A stretch of DNA of 64,000 nucleotides from Bathynomus jamesi (taxonomy: Eukaryota > Arthropoda > Malacostraca > Isopoda > Cirolanidae). The notes beneath the pieces are model-generated. The model worked only from the letters and a program-made list of their open reading frames with translations. It had not been told where the DNA came from and did no database searches. Both the position numbers and the translations under genes were made by a program. The stretch is from contig JAJOZX010005633.1 of assembly GCA_023014485.1 (NCBI GenBank), positions 113,501 to 177,500 of the forward strand, written 5' to 3'. Positions 1-10,262 of the stretch are shown piece after piece; the stretch's first letter is position 1, and the number at the start of each line of letters is the position of its first letter.

Positions 1-1
1 G

Positions 2-76
2 CACAACCTCGTAGAGTCTCTGCCTCGCCGGATTCGTGCGGTTATCAAGGCCAGAGGCGCCGTCACACGTTATTAG
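2..76 (+). pseudogene. Tc1-like transposase, C-terminal fragment
   Basis: The first bases translate to the last 24 residues of a Tc1-family transposase, ending VIKARGAVTRY and a TAG stop at 74-76. The family normally ends in a run like SMPRRI, then VI, then G..T.Y, and this matches. The rest of the gene lies outside the window, so completeness cannot be judged. The terminal repeat probably follows near 100-120, where TTTTTTGTCCGGTGTGC is seen. Confidence 0.8.
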
Positions 77-539
77 GTACATTCTGAGAGGGGTGACTAA
101 TTTTTTGTCCGGTGTGCTTATTATTGACTGCCCTTTACAGACAGCTTTGTACTTCATCTTTCAGTTGGTGATTGTATAATACTTTAAATAATATTTTCTT
201 GTCCTCAAAACTATCCGCAACACAATCTTTTCAGAAGTAAAAACCCTGAATTATGAAGACATTAGAACCTCATAAAAATCAGTGTATTATTTTGTACATA
301 TATTAATTATCTGGTAAGTAGCAGGGCATGGAAAAGGTCATCTGCTTTTAGAATCGTTATAGATTTTATTCAATGTTGGTAGTGGTTGAATTTCTATACT
401 TTTTTAGGTCCTCAACTTAAAAGTCTATTTGCGTTAAGATCAGATTTGTAGACGATGAATGTTAATTGTAAGATAATGTGTATAGGCCTTAAACTTATAA
501 ATAAAGATGGCTAAGGTTCACTCTGCTTCTTAAGGATGT
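77..539. other. No gene seen
   Basis: AT-rich sequence without a coding pattern. Apart from the presumed outer end of the Tc1-like element near 120, nothing is recognisable. Confidence 0.5.
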
Positions 540-690
540 TTAATCTCCTTCCTAACACCAAAGGTCATGTGACGGAGGTGACCTACAGCTTTTAGGTGAG
601 ATCCGAACCACGGGTCGCAGTACTATCTGGATGCAGAGGACGGTTCCCCAATCCACACAGACCCCGTGTCCTAGCCCTATGGTTAAGGTT
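540..690 (-). repeat. 5S-derived SINE, diverged copy
   Basis: On the reverse strand this matches the body of the SINE at 15636-15830: GGGTCTGTGT, then ACCGTCCTC, then CGACCCGTGG, then AAGCTGTAGGTC, then GAAGGAGRTTAAAC in the same order. Its 5S-like head is degraded. The shared order over about 150 bases shows that it is the same family. Confidence 0.7.
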
Positions 691-1329
691 GAACTCGTAC
701 AATAGATCCTGTCTTTTATGTAACCCCACTAAAAAAAGTTTGGGTTGTGGGGTCAGATGAGTATGGGGGCCATTCCACTGGCTCATGAAGGGAGATTGGT
801 TGCCCAGAAAAATGCTTCCTCAAAAAGTTGCGAGTTTCACAAGCAATGTGTAGAGGTGTTCCAAATTGTTAAAGACTAAAGACTTAGCTTTTCTTAAAGC
901 CTTCTATGGCTTCAGTAGGCTATGGTCTATTGGTAGCAGTAACTGCAAGTGATAGAACTGTTTTAATATACAATATTTATTAGTTATCAAGTAATGAAAG
1001 ATTAGAAATGTACAGGTATATGTGGAATAAAAACCCCAGTCTGTTACTTTTCTGAAGAAGAAATCCCAATAATAAAATATACATCCCTTATAAAATAACG
1101 GACCAATAAAAATAGGGACATTTATGGAGGGGGGACACCCTATATATAAAACTGGGTGAAGGTCAAAAAGATAATCCTTGACTTTGGATGAACTTGATAA
1201 TCTTGAATATTTTCAGTTCGTGAGCTAAGTTCTGTTTACGGATTGCTCATCTGTTCAGTTCTTGTTTTCTTTCTGTTCACTATTTTATTTCTCAACATTC
1301 TTCTTGTATTAATATTCTCTATTTAATAA
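691..1329. other. No gene seen
   Basis: No coding frame, terminal repeat or tandem array is apparent. A short run CACCCTATATATAAAA at about 1127 resembles a worn mariner end but has no partner. Confidence 0.45.
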
Positions 1330-3026
1330 CACTGGCCGACAAAATCGAACCTTTTTCTCTCATCAAAGATGTATACACACTTTTCTAGACCAGTTTTGTA
1401 CGCTGATTCCAAATCTGTTTTCGGTTTCCTCTAGCGCCTCTAGTTATCGAAATATGACTGGTGTTAATTTCAGCACAATTTATCGTAAAAGTACAACTTT
1501 ATTCATAAAAAGAAACGTACACCAACTTAAAAACGTTGCGAGTACGATTTTCTTTTGTAAACCTTGTCCGGATCGTCGCGGTACAACATCCAGCAGTAGT
1601 CTGCCAGCATACTTTCGTTCCAGAAACCTTGGTAGCGATTTTTCATTGACTGATGTCTTGATGGAAGCGTTCCCCCTGTTCGTCACTCACCGCGCCAAGG
1701 TTTTCAGGAAAGAAATCTAGATGCGAATGTAAAAAATGTATTTTCAAGGACATGCGACAACTCATTTCTTGATATGCATCGAGCAGTTTCTGAACTCCAT
1801 CTCTGTATGCGAGAGACTTGTGGTTACCCAAGAAGTTTCCACAAATCCATTTGAAAGCCTGCCATGCTTTTAGTTTTAAGGCATTGAGGCTTTCTTCAAA
1901 GCCTTCATCCTGCAGAACCTCTCTGATTTGGGGCCCCACAAAGATTCCCTCCTTCAATTTCGCGGCACTGATGTTTGCAAATTTCTCAACAAGGTATCGA
2001 AACCCTCTCGAATTCGCCTTACCCATCGCTTTCACAAAATTTTTCATTAAGCCGAGCTTAATGTCGGGAGGTGGCAGGAAAGTCTTTGGATCAACTATAG
2101 CAGTGCTTCTCAACCTGGTGAATGAAATCAGAGTCAGGGTGAATGAGAATGGTGGGGTGAATGGTAAGGGGAACCAATATTGTGTAGTTATGAATGCAAA
2201 TATATTAATATTTCTTCATTAGAACATTTTCAACTTATCAAATTTGATTGGATCAGTAATTAAAGGCTTTTTTTCTGGAAGTTTGTCTGATAAATAGTTG
2301 AAAAGATATGGTGGTTCTTCAACACCTGGGATGATTTATCTATTTCAGGAAATAGTTTAATAGTCCTAAGATTGTTAATAGTTATTATATCTTTCTTTCT
2401 CAGTTTGGCTTGCTGCATATAATTATATATTATATATTTTATGTACAGTATTGTTAATTATTTCCCCTCAGAATTCTGTTCCAATTTTAATTTATTTTGC
2501 ATGCATGTATGCCATGGTGTTATTATGTATATATTTTTATTTTGTATTATTTTACCAATTAACTGACTTTAGCTCATTTGTTTTGCAGATTGATGATTTG
2601 GGCAATGTCTATGTACATTATAGGGTAGGTTGATTATGGAACTGTGATCTTGGACTAGTCTAGATAGAAAGGTATTAATGTATAAAAAACGTTGCACCAA
2701 CTCATATTTGTGAAAATGATTGTATTTTTTGAGGATGTTAATTATTTTTAAGTTGTAAAATTGCCGAATTTTACGCGTAAAATCGCGCGCGCGGCATTCG
2801 CGCAATGTAAACAAACAAAATATCGGACCTTATTTCATCAAAATAATCAATTAAAATTCGGCTTTTTTAACAAAACGATGCTTGAAACTTATTGTAAATG
2901 CATTATAGATGTTTATTAGTGTATTATTTTGTATTTTTTAATGACATTTACCTATAAAATGTGCATTAAATTAAGTTATTTTATGATGCGTTCATTTAAT
3001 TGTTTATTTTCAGATATTTCATAAAA

Positions 3027-4530
3027 ATGGGTAAAAAAACGGAAGTCTGCAGTGTTAACTCGAAGTGATAGTGCCAAAAAATTCAGTGAAATTGGTGGAT
3101 AAAGTGTGCTTCAAGAAAGCAAAAGAGATAAACAGGAAATCTCTTTCTACAGTCCAGGAGCAGAATCTGGAGGAAAAGCTGAATAAACTTTTTGACATTT
3201 CTGCTTGCACCTGTAAGCTACCTGTTCGTCCCTGTGATGACAATGCTGTGAAGTGCAAGAAAGAAAATTGTCAAACACAGCACATAATCTGCACTTGTCC
3301 TCCCAGTAAGAAGGTAATGCTATTATTTTTTTAACTTTTAACTGGCCTAACTTAGTGCAATTAGGTGCCTTTTAAATGGAAGGAAATTCAATGCTTGTAA
3401 TTGAAAAATATCCGCATTTTCCTCCTTCTTTTGGAGTATGTGCTTGGAATTTCCAGGGGCAAAGTCAACCCAAGATTTGCTGCCTGGAAAATTGGACCAT
3501 TGCAAGATGGTTGACTTTGGCAATTAGATTGATGTGTCTGTGGACCAGAGGTGCTTACCCTCCAGAACTACAGGATAAGCTTTACCAGGCCATCAAGTTC
3601 ATTGTGGAAGTGTATGCAGTCAGTTGGTTTGAGATCAAAAGGGACAGCAAGTTCCACAATCAGCAGCTGTACATCTTCAACATGATCCATAGGATCAAGC
3701 AGCAGTCTGAAGAAATCCAGGGTGTTGCTTTCAAGAACCTGAAGTACAATGCTTTTGCCTTGCTGCCCGAGAATGTGCTGTACTCCATGATGAAGTCTGA
3801 TGACTTGGAAGTGAGAGAAGCTGCTCTCAAGAAAATTCTGTCCATCAGGTAAGCATTTATTAATTTTAAAAAATGTGAAAAAAAAATTTGATTATGGGGA
3901 TTTATTTAATAAAAAAAGGCCCGAGTTCTATAAATCCCATAATCGAATTTTTTTTCACATTTTCTTATCCCAATTCCCCCCCTCCCCTCTGATAATGGAA
4001 ATAATCTTACCTTCTTTCTGAAAAAAAATTCGATTATGGGGATTTATAGAACTCGGGTTTTTTTTTTTTTTAATTTAAGAGTAATTTAAATCAGCAATTC
4101 TGAGACTAATAGGGATTAAATCTTAAATTGGAATAAAAAATAAATTAATTATCATTCTTTCAGAAGTGGGAAGCCAGCCAAGAAGAGGCTGAAGAAGATC
4201 ACAGCCATCAACATTGAAGCTACCCACTGGTCAGAACTAATCAACCTTTCTCAAAGTGGCATCTGTGAACCTGCTCTCACAGTAGACTTTTCTGACCAGG
4301 AGCTTCAAGATGCATTGCTGAATGGCACCAAGCTGGAGCTGCCTGATCTGCCTTCACATTCTCAGAGTGTTGAAAGGGCCGTGAAGCTGACATCTGAAGC
4401 TTCCCACATTGTTTATGGACTCGAATCAAGGCACAAACACATTCTGGCCAAAGCCCTAAGCCGCCAGATGAGGCCTTCCTTTGCTTCTAAGGGCTCTTAC
4501 AGTGAAAATTATGATGATCTTGGGATCTAA
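3027..4530 (+). pseudogene. Three-exon gene of the nested element, repetitive family of unknown function
   Basis: The reading starts at the ATG at 3027 (MGKKTEVCSVNSK), meets TGA and TAG at 3066-3071, and continues through VDKVCFKKAKEINRKS and a cysteine-rich stretch (CTCKLP, CKKENC, IICTCPPSKK) to a GTAATG donor at 3315. Exon 2 (about 3480-3849) has YPPELQDKLYQAIKFIVEVY, FEIKRDSKFHNQQLYIFNMI and EVREAALKKILSIR before a GTAAGC donor. Exon 3 (4165-4530) follows TTTCAG, with THWSELINLSQSG, NGTKLELPDLPSHSQSVERA and YGLESRHKHILAKALSRQMR, then TAA. I recall this family only as multi-copy uncharacterised arthropod proteins, so it is transposon-borne rather than host. Only the two early stops disable it. 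The region between 3315 and 3480 was not resolved. Confidence 0.6.
3884..4062. repeat. Inverted repeat inside the last intron
   Basis: CCCGAGTTCTATAAATCCC followed by ATAATCGAA at about 3918-3950 is matched by TTCGATTATGGGGATTTATAGAACTCGGG at about 4028-4058, nearly perfect over 29 bases. A third partial copy (TTTGATTATGGGGATTTAT) lies at about 3886. The intron transcript could fold into a hairpin. Confidence 0.75.
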
Positions 4531-4946
4531 ATGTGTCTATTTGACTCTGTACATATTTGTTTTACTTTTTTTCAATAAAATTGTAACTTTTTTCAGGATT
4601 TTTTTATGAAAATAGCATGATTTTTTCGGCCGAAAATTGCGAAAATGCGGTAATTTTTCGGTACGATTTTTTGACGATTTTTGAAACGGTTTCCTCAAAA
4701 AACGGTTAAAGCTAGGGATCTGAAATGTTTTGTCAGTTATTATCATATTAAGCCCTGACTATCTCGACTAGTCCAAAGTCGATATCTAAAAAAATGCGGA
4801 AAATCAACCTACCTTAAATTGTACAAGTACTTCAAGAGAACGTGTACCAGAGAAGAAACTGAGGTTACAGAAACCTCGAATTATGATAGGATGCTCACGG
4901 AAGATGTCAACCTGGAGGACAATGCAGAGGGTAAGAAATTATGGGA

Positions 4947-6799
4947 ATGAAACGGAAGCAAACACCATCAATGTCTGGTGTGAAACCAAAGTACCGGAAA
5001 TGGAAGGAGGAATACTTGAAGTATGTTTTTTTTACCCAAAAGTGAAGGTCTGAATTCCTACCCTTCTGGGCAGTGCATGTTTTGCCCTGTGAGATACAGC
5101 AATGCCTGTCTTGCTCCTTCAAAGTTGTTGTCTCACTTAAGCACTAAACATCCTCAGCATAAGAACAAATCAGTCAAGTTTTGTGAAGCAACACCAGCTG
5201 CCCACTTGAAGCAACAGAACTCACTGGAGAAAGCAGTGCTTTATCTGGAATGGGAAGAGAAGCCTCTATTAATGACTTCCATCAAGATAGCTCATATTCT
5301 GTTACAGAAAAAGCAACCATTTGTCGAAGCAGAGAATGTGATTTTGCCATGTCTGGAAGTTGTTGCTGAGTATATTCATGATGGAAAGAAAGCAGTGGAA
5401 AAAGTGAAGAGAATTCCCCTATCCAATTGTACGATGAAGAGAAGATGTACATCAGTTGCGGAAAACTTGAAAAGTCAGTTACTTGGCAAGCTTAGAGAAG
5501 CAGCTTGCTTTGGACTTCAATTTGATGATACAACTGACATCAGAAATGGGGCTCAACTGATTGCGTACTGCAGATTCCCTGATGTACAAGCAAAGAAGAT
5601 ATCGGAGCACTATCTTTTCTGCTTGCCAGTAGGCATTCACACCACTGGATATGCAATATTTACAAAGCTGGATGAATTCATACAAGAGGCAGACCTGGAC
5701 TGGACCAAATGTGTTGCTGTGACTACTGATGGAGCTGCCGCAATGCTTGGATCTTTGCAGGGAGCAGTCACTCGAATCAAGAACGTATCACCCAACTGTG
5801 TTTCAACCCACTGTTTCATTCACAGACAAGTATTGTCTTCAAAGAGGCTATCTATGTCTGTACTGAAAGCAAAACAGGCTGAGAAAAATGATCTGGAAAA
5901 AGTTCTTGAGGATGTTGTGGAAATCGTATATGCTGTACGTGCAAATGCCAAAAAATCATGCCTGTTTTCTGAAGTGTGTAAGGACATGAGTGCAGAATAT
6001 ATGCAATTCATTTTCCATGCTGAAGTCCGATGGCTTTCGAGAGGAAAAGTAAAGAGGACAAGGAGAAGGCATCTAAATTACAGGATCTCTACTGGCTGGC
6101 AAGACTGCATTACATGGCTTCAGTTTTTGAGCACTTCAACAAGCTAAATCTGTCTATCCAAGGAAAAGGAGGAGACATATTTGATGTCACCAGTAAAGTC
6201 GAGGCTTTCAAATTAAAACTTAATCTTTAGAAAAATCATTCCCAAGAGAAGGACTTTTCTCACTTTGTTCAGCTTGATGACTTCATGAAGCACGGTCATT
6301 GGGAAGATAAGGCTCCTAATTTGGAAGAAAGGGTGAAAGATCTCATTCTCTTTCATCTTGAGCTCTTGAAGGAGAACTTGGAGGAATATTTCTCAGTAGA
6401 TGAGGCTGCATCACTGAAGGGAAAGATGTGGATATGGTAGTGAATCCATTTGTGTCGGAGCATATGAAAGCGGTTCAGCTGGGAAACAACATGGAGTCAC
6501 TTCTGGACTTGCACACAGATTTTGGACAGAAAGCTTCCTTCTCAACCTTCAAATACTATGGGAATTTCTGGGTATCTCAACTAGATTTTCCTGAATACCG
6601 ATCCCTCTCAGAGGAAGCCTTGTTCATTCTTGTTCACATGGCCACTACATATCTTTCAGAGCAAGGATTCTCATCACTGGTGGAGATCAAATCTAAGAAG
6701 CGGAATGCTCTCCTTGATGTTGATCCTCTGATGCAGGGAGCTCTTGAAACCTCCATCACTCCTGACTGTGGTGCAATTGCCAACCAAATTCAAGAGTAG
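4947..6799 (+). pseudogene. hAT transposase (SCAND3/ZBED-like), decayed
   Basis: The likely start is the ATG at 4947 (MKRKQTPSMS, then KYRKWKEEYLKYVFF). A shift in the T-run near 5027 leads to the long frame 5023-6147. Features in order: a zinc-finger-like CMFCPVRYSNACLAP with downstream LSTKHPQHK; QFDDTTDI; TTDGAAAMLGSLQGAVTRI; CFIHRQVLSSKRL; and VRWLSRGKV. A shift near 6030-6060 moves to KLQDLYWLARLHYMASVFEHF, another near 6230, and the C-terminal block 6428-6799 holds EEALFILVHMATTYLSEQGF, the hAT dimerisation region. DDT and TTDG supply the expected acidic residues and FIHR/RWLSRG are family signatures. At least three frameshifts make it non-functional. Confidence 0.85.
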
Positions 6800-8461
6800 G
6801 AAAGTCACTAGCTGTACAGCTGTAATTGGCAAAGAAGAATGTGCATACAGTTGTGTCATATATGAATTTAGATTTTAGACATTATTTACTCTAGCTGTAA
6901 TTATGTAATTGTAATGTGATACTTATAATTCAAGTCATAATAAATAAAGTACACTATGAATTAGAAACTTTACATTTCCACTGCATTCAAAGTGTGGTGA
7001 ATGAATTATGAATAAAATATTTAGGGTGAATGATACTGGAAAAGGTTGAGAAGCACTGAACTAACTGCCCGTTCCTGGCTCGTATGTGCTTCATTAATGC
7101 CAGTCACGTCTGATGTAATGATCCGCGGTAGCACGGCTGTCCCATAGGCATAGGAAACAACAGTATTTCGTGAACCCTCCTTGCATGCCCATTAACATAC
7201 CAATGACTTTGAGATCACCACAGATATTCCATTGATGAGTGCTGAATTGGATTGCTTTGAGTAGTATTCATGTTATCGTACGTTTCCTTTAGATGAACGG
7301 AGTGGGCGATCGGGATGGACGGCTTTAAGTTCCTGTTATGCAGGAAAACCGCTTTCAAGCTTCGCTGTGAAGAATCAATGAAGAGGCGCCACTCAGATGG
7401 TGTGTATACTTGTAATAAGTTCTCGAAAAGTACATTGATATCATGGCAATATCAAAGCGGACCGTCTACTGTAAAGACTGTCGCCAAATCATGGTTTCGT
7501 TTTCGATAGCGACACGGACGTTCTTCTCAAGTAAGTGTTTCTGCTTGAGTCTCGAGGAGAGAAGTTCTGATTTCTCTTTGGAGAGGGCTAGGTCTCTAAT
7601 AAGGTCATTCAACTCGTTTTGGGTAAGCCTTTCCGGCTCCGATTGCTCTTCGTCAGGTTTGTAGTCAAGATCGACCGAAGGTCCCGCATCTCCGCCAATC
7701 GCACCTTCGTCGGATTCCCTTTCGTCTTCTAAAGAATCGAGTCCATGCTGTGAAGGTACCGGAATCGGCATCGTGCCATCGTGAGGGATCGGTCTGATCG
7801 CGGAGTCTACGTACGGACAAACGATGTTATGCTTGTTCTTCACGGAGAATCCAGTTGTGTCAACATTGCAAAAGTAACAATCGCCATAATGGTTTCTCGA
7901 CTCCCTCCATATCATGGGTATAGCGAACGGCATCGACTTTTTCCTTTGGTTCAACCAGTCACGTAATCCATTCGAACAAGCGGTAGAGATAACCTGTGGC
8001 GCCCACGCCTTATCTTGGGCGTCTAGTGGACAGCCGAAGTATAACTGGTAAAGTTTTTCGAAGATCCATCGTGATTGTACGCCGTTGTAATTTAGTCGCG
8101 AACGAGCCGCACACGTAACAGAAATTGTCGGGGTGATTTTTACACTTTCGAGGTATGATGATCGATGAGTGGGTTGATGTAAATCACCTAAAAAAATAAA
8201 ATGTGTAAGTGGGCGACACAAAACAAAACGCAACACACAACTAGACATGTGACTGTTACGCCAAAGAATAAAAGGGTGATATGTGTGTAACGTTTACAAA
8301 TTTGTGGCCAGCAACTAACTGCTCTCACCTAAAATACCACAAGACAACCTGCGGAAAGTCTAAGTTGAAACGACAAAATGCCGTACATGAGGGGCAGAAA
8401 TGGTAAAGCAAAAACCTACACCTAAGCTGCAACGCCAAAATATTCGGCTACATGTATAAAT

Positions 8462-8755
8462 GACGCATATTATGTGTATATATAGTATTATATATTATAT
8501 TATATGTAGTTATATGCATATTATATATATATATTATTATATTATATTATATAAAGGACGCATATTATATATTGTGTATATAGTATTATATATTTATTAT
8601 ATATAGTATTATGCATATTATATATATTATTATATTATATAAAGGACGCATATTATATACTCTGTGTGTTTGTATACTATTATATATTATTATATATAAT
8701 CATATGTATATTATATAGTATTATATTATATATATTATTTTTATTATATGATATA
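8462..8755. repeat. AT-rich minisatellite, period about 90
   Basis: The marker GACGCATATTAT recurs at about 8462, 8557 and 8645, each followed by alternating TATTATATA tracts. Three diverged units of roughly 90 bases are visible. The array abuts the mariner palindrome. Confidence 0.6.
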
Positions 8756-9489
8756 CAGGGTGGGCGGAAAGTAGCTCCCTATTTTGGATTGGTAAAAAAA
8801 CACGTATATTATCCATTTATTTCAGAAGAAATAATATGAAAAGGTAGGCATACATGGTAGGTTTTCTCTAAAATTCAATGTGGGCTCCAACTCTTTCCAC
8901 CAGCTTCTGGAGCCGCCCAGGAATGGCGGTCCACTGACTTTAGCAGGAACTCCGGCGGGAGGACATGACTTCCGAATTCGGTCCTCCAGTTCTTCCAATG
9001 TCCTCGGTTTGGTGCGGTAGACTTCTTCCTTTACCCACCCCCAAAGAAAGAAGTCGCACGGTGTCAAGTCGGGGCTCCTGGCTGGCCATTGTTGTCCGTG
9101 AGTGGCTGGATGCCCACTTCCCTGGGCGTTGGATGGGTCGTCGTGGTCCAATCAATGGCCAGCCAGGAGCCCCGACTTGACACCGTGCGACTTCTTTCTT
9201 TGGGGTGGGTAAGGAAGAAGTCTACCGCACCAAACCGAGGACATTGGAAGAACTGGAGGACCGAATTCGGGAAGTCATGTCCTCCATCCCGCCGGAGTTC
9301 CTGCTAAAGTCAGTGGACGCCATTCCTGGGCGGCTCCAGAAGCTGGTGGAAAGAGTTGGAGCCCACATTGAATTTAGAGAAAACCTACCATGTATGCCTA
9401 CCTTTTCATATTATTTCTTCTGAAATAAATGGATAATATACGTGTTTTTTTACCAATCCAAAATAGGGAGCTACTTTCCGCCCACCCTG
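8756..9489. mobile_element. Mariner tail-to-tail palindrome
   Basis: The left arm (8756-9090) and right arm (9154-9489) are inverted copies with very few differences, joined by a 63-base spacer. Each arm begins CAGGGTGGGCGGAAAGTAGC and holds the 3' half of a mariner-like transposase, so the unit is two 3' ends facing outward. TA flanks both ends (8754-8755 and 9490-9491), so it was apparently inserted as a unit. Confidence 0.9.
9121..9423 (+). pseudogene. Mariner-like transposase C-terminal part (right arm)
   Basis: FPGRWMGRRGPIN is followed, after a one-base shift, by WPARSPDLTPCDFFLWG. After a second shift come EEVYRTKPRTLEELEDRI, SSIPPEFLLKSVDAIPGRL and GAHIEF, then TGA at 9421. SPDLTPCDFFLWG is the signature around the third catalytic aspartate of mariner-like enzymes. 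The same protein, more damaged, is encoded in reverse by the left arm (9151-8822). The N-terminal half and first two catalytic residues are missing. Confidence 0.85.
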
Positions 9490-9762
9490 TATATTAATAA
9501 TATAATATTATGATCGGTCTCATCTCGAAAACTAGACGTGCTAGAGGAAAACCGAAAACAGATTTAGAATCAGCGTCCCAACAGCTATCTAGTCCACCCA
9601 TAATTATATCTGATGAAAAATACTTGTTGGCCAGTGATAATTATTAAAATAATACTGAATTTTTGAGTTGGTTTTAATGTCTTTATTATTCCTGATTTTT
9701 AGTTCCATACCTTAAGCTAAAATTTATTCTGTTTGGTTTACTTTTAATAACATAAAACATTA

Positions 9763-10262
9763 CACGTCAAACCTGTCTTAGTGACCACCTCCTCAGAACG
9801 GTCACCCGCTCTTAGCGGACACTTAAAATCTTTCCCCAAACGTAAAACCCGCGTATAATAAATACCTTTTACACAGCGGCCGCCTGTTGAATGCGATCAA
9901 CAACCATAAAAATTATCTCCCTTGGCCCGATCGTTCCTGTGCACACCAGCCATTATTCTTGCAAAGTGCACAATCGTTTGATAAAATGGCCTGTTGGCCA
10001 ACTTGCTCAGTTTTCTTCGCGAACGTACAAAAAGCTGTTTATGGAAACGCTTTTTAAACCAACACGAAAGATTTTAGACAAATTTGAACAAAATTTAGGT
10101 AACATTTAATGATGATTACGTGTACTGATACTTATACATGCAGTATATTCGATTTAAATGAAAACAAAATGGTGGCCACCTAACCTCTATGGAAAAACCA
10201 CCTGTCTATAAAGGCTACGATGATTGTATCCTTTGGGTGGCCTTTATAGACGGGTTTGACTG
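9763..10262. mobile_element. TA-flanked MITE, 500 bp
   Basis: The left end is CACGTCAAACCTGTCTTAGTG and the right end is the inverse of CAGTCAAACCCGTCTATAAAG, about 25 bases of imperfect TIR, with TA on each side. Internal repeats of GTGACCACC and GGTGGCC also mirror each other. TIR and TA suggest a pogo/Tc1-type non-autonomous element. A 72-codon frame inside has no recognisable domain. Confidence 0.75.

Larger units (their letters stand above)
2624..4813 (+). mobile_element. Unclassified TIR transposon nested in the hAT
   Basis: The left end reads GGTAGGTTGATT at 2624 and the right end is its reverse complement finishing at 4813. Inside both, TTGGACTAGTC followed by AGATAG recurs at about 30-45 bases from the end. 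The 2.2-kb body contains a forward gene in three exons. No clean target duplication is seen: the left flank is TTATAG and the right flank TTAAAT, so a TTAA-like site is possible but unproven. The superfamily is not identified. Confidence 0.65.
2101..7058 (+). mobile_element. hAT transposon (Charlie-like ends), inserted in the CACTG element
   Basis: The ends are CAGTGCTTCTCAACCT at 2101 and AGGTTGAGAAGCACTG ending at 7058, matching the known Charlie-type consensus CAGTGGTTCTCAACC. Flanking octamers are AACTATAG and AACTAACT, a diverged 8-bp duplication. Removing one copy joins the host frame into QLVDPKTF, exactly where the host protein family has LVDP, so the boundaries are firm. It carries a forward transposase (4947-6799) and was itself hit by a second TIR transposon at 2624-4813. 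Confidence 0.85.
1526..8248 (-). pseudogene. Putative transposase of the CACTG-ended element, interrupted
   Basis: Read right to left: 8248-7466 gives a long open frame with PFAIPMIWRE, a CYFCNV cysteine pair, IRPIPHDGTMPIPVP and an acidic linker. 7465-7067 continues in shifted frames with WRLFIDSSQRSLKAVFLHN, DICGDLKVIGMLMG and YCCFLCLWDSRA. After the hAT insertion, 2092-1643 gives IKLGLMKNFVKAMGKA, FLGNHKSLAYR, LHSHLDFFPENLGAVSDEQ and GERFHQDI. A shifted tail then runs to a stop at 1526. This is a protein family found repeatedly as uncharacterised in arthropod and cnidarian genomes. Conserved acidic residues in FIDSS, GDLK and SDEQGERF are candidate catalytic positions (inference). At least four frameshifts or stops are present, so it is dead. 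An in-frame start was not established; 8248 is only the first ATG of the open stretch. Confidence 0.7.
1330..9636 (-). mobile_element. Large TIR DNA transposon, CACTG ends, ATAA duplication
   Basis: The left end begins CACTGGCCGACAA at 1330 and the right end is the reverse complement CACTGGCCAACAA ending at 9636. Similarity continues inward for about 130 bases, strongest around GCTGATTC and TCTGTTTTCGG. Both ends are flanked by ATAA (1326-1329 and 9637-9640), a 4-bp target duplication. CACTG termini and a 4-bp duplication are the pattern known for Chapaev-type elements of the CMC superfamily; assignment to that group is inference. The element carries one reverse-strand gene and was later broken by a hAT (2101-7058) and a mariner palindrome (8756-9489). 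Its unique sequence is therefore about 2.6 kb. Confidence 0.75.

Noticed and set aside
1818..2222. Forward 134-codon frame
   Set aside because: It is the antisense of the conserved reverse-strand transposase segment and runs into the hAT end.
3065..4530. Host gene with introns
   Set aside because: It lies inside inverted terminal repeats nested in a hAT and belongs to a multi-copy family, so it is treated as transposon cargo.
7781..7966. Forward frame in the CACTG element
   Set aside because: Shadow of the reverse-strand coding region at 7466-8248, which has recognisable conserved motifs.
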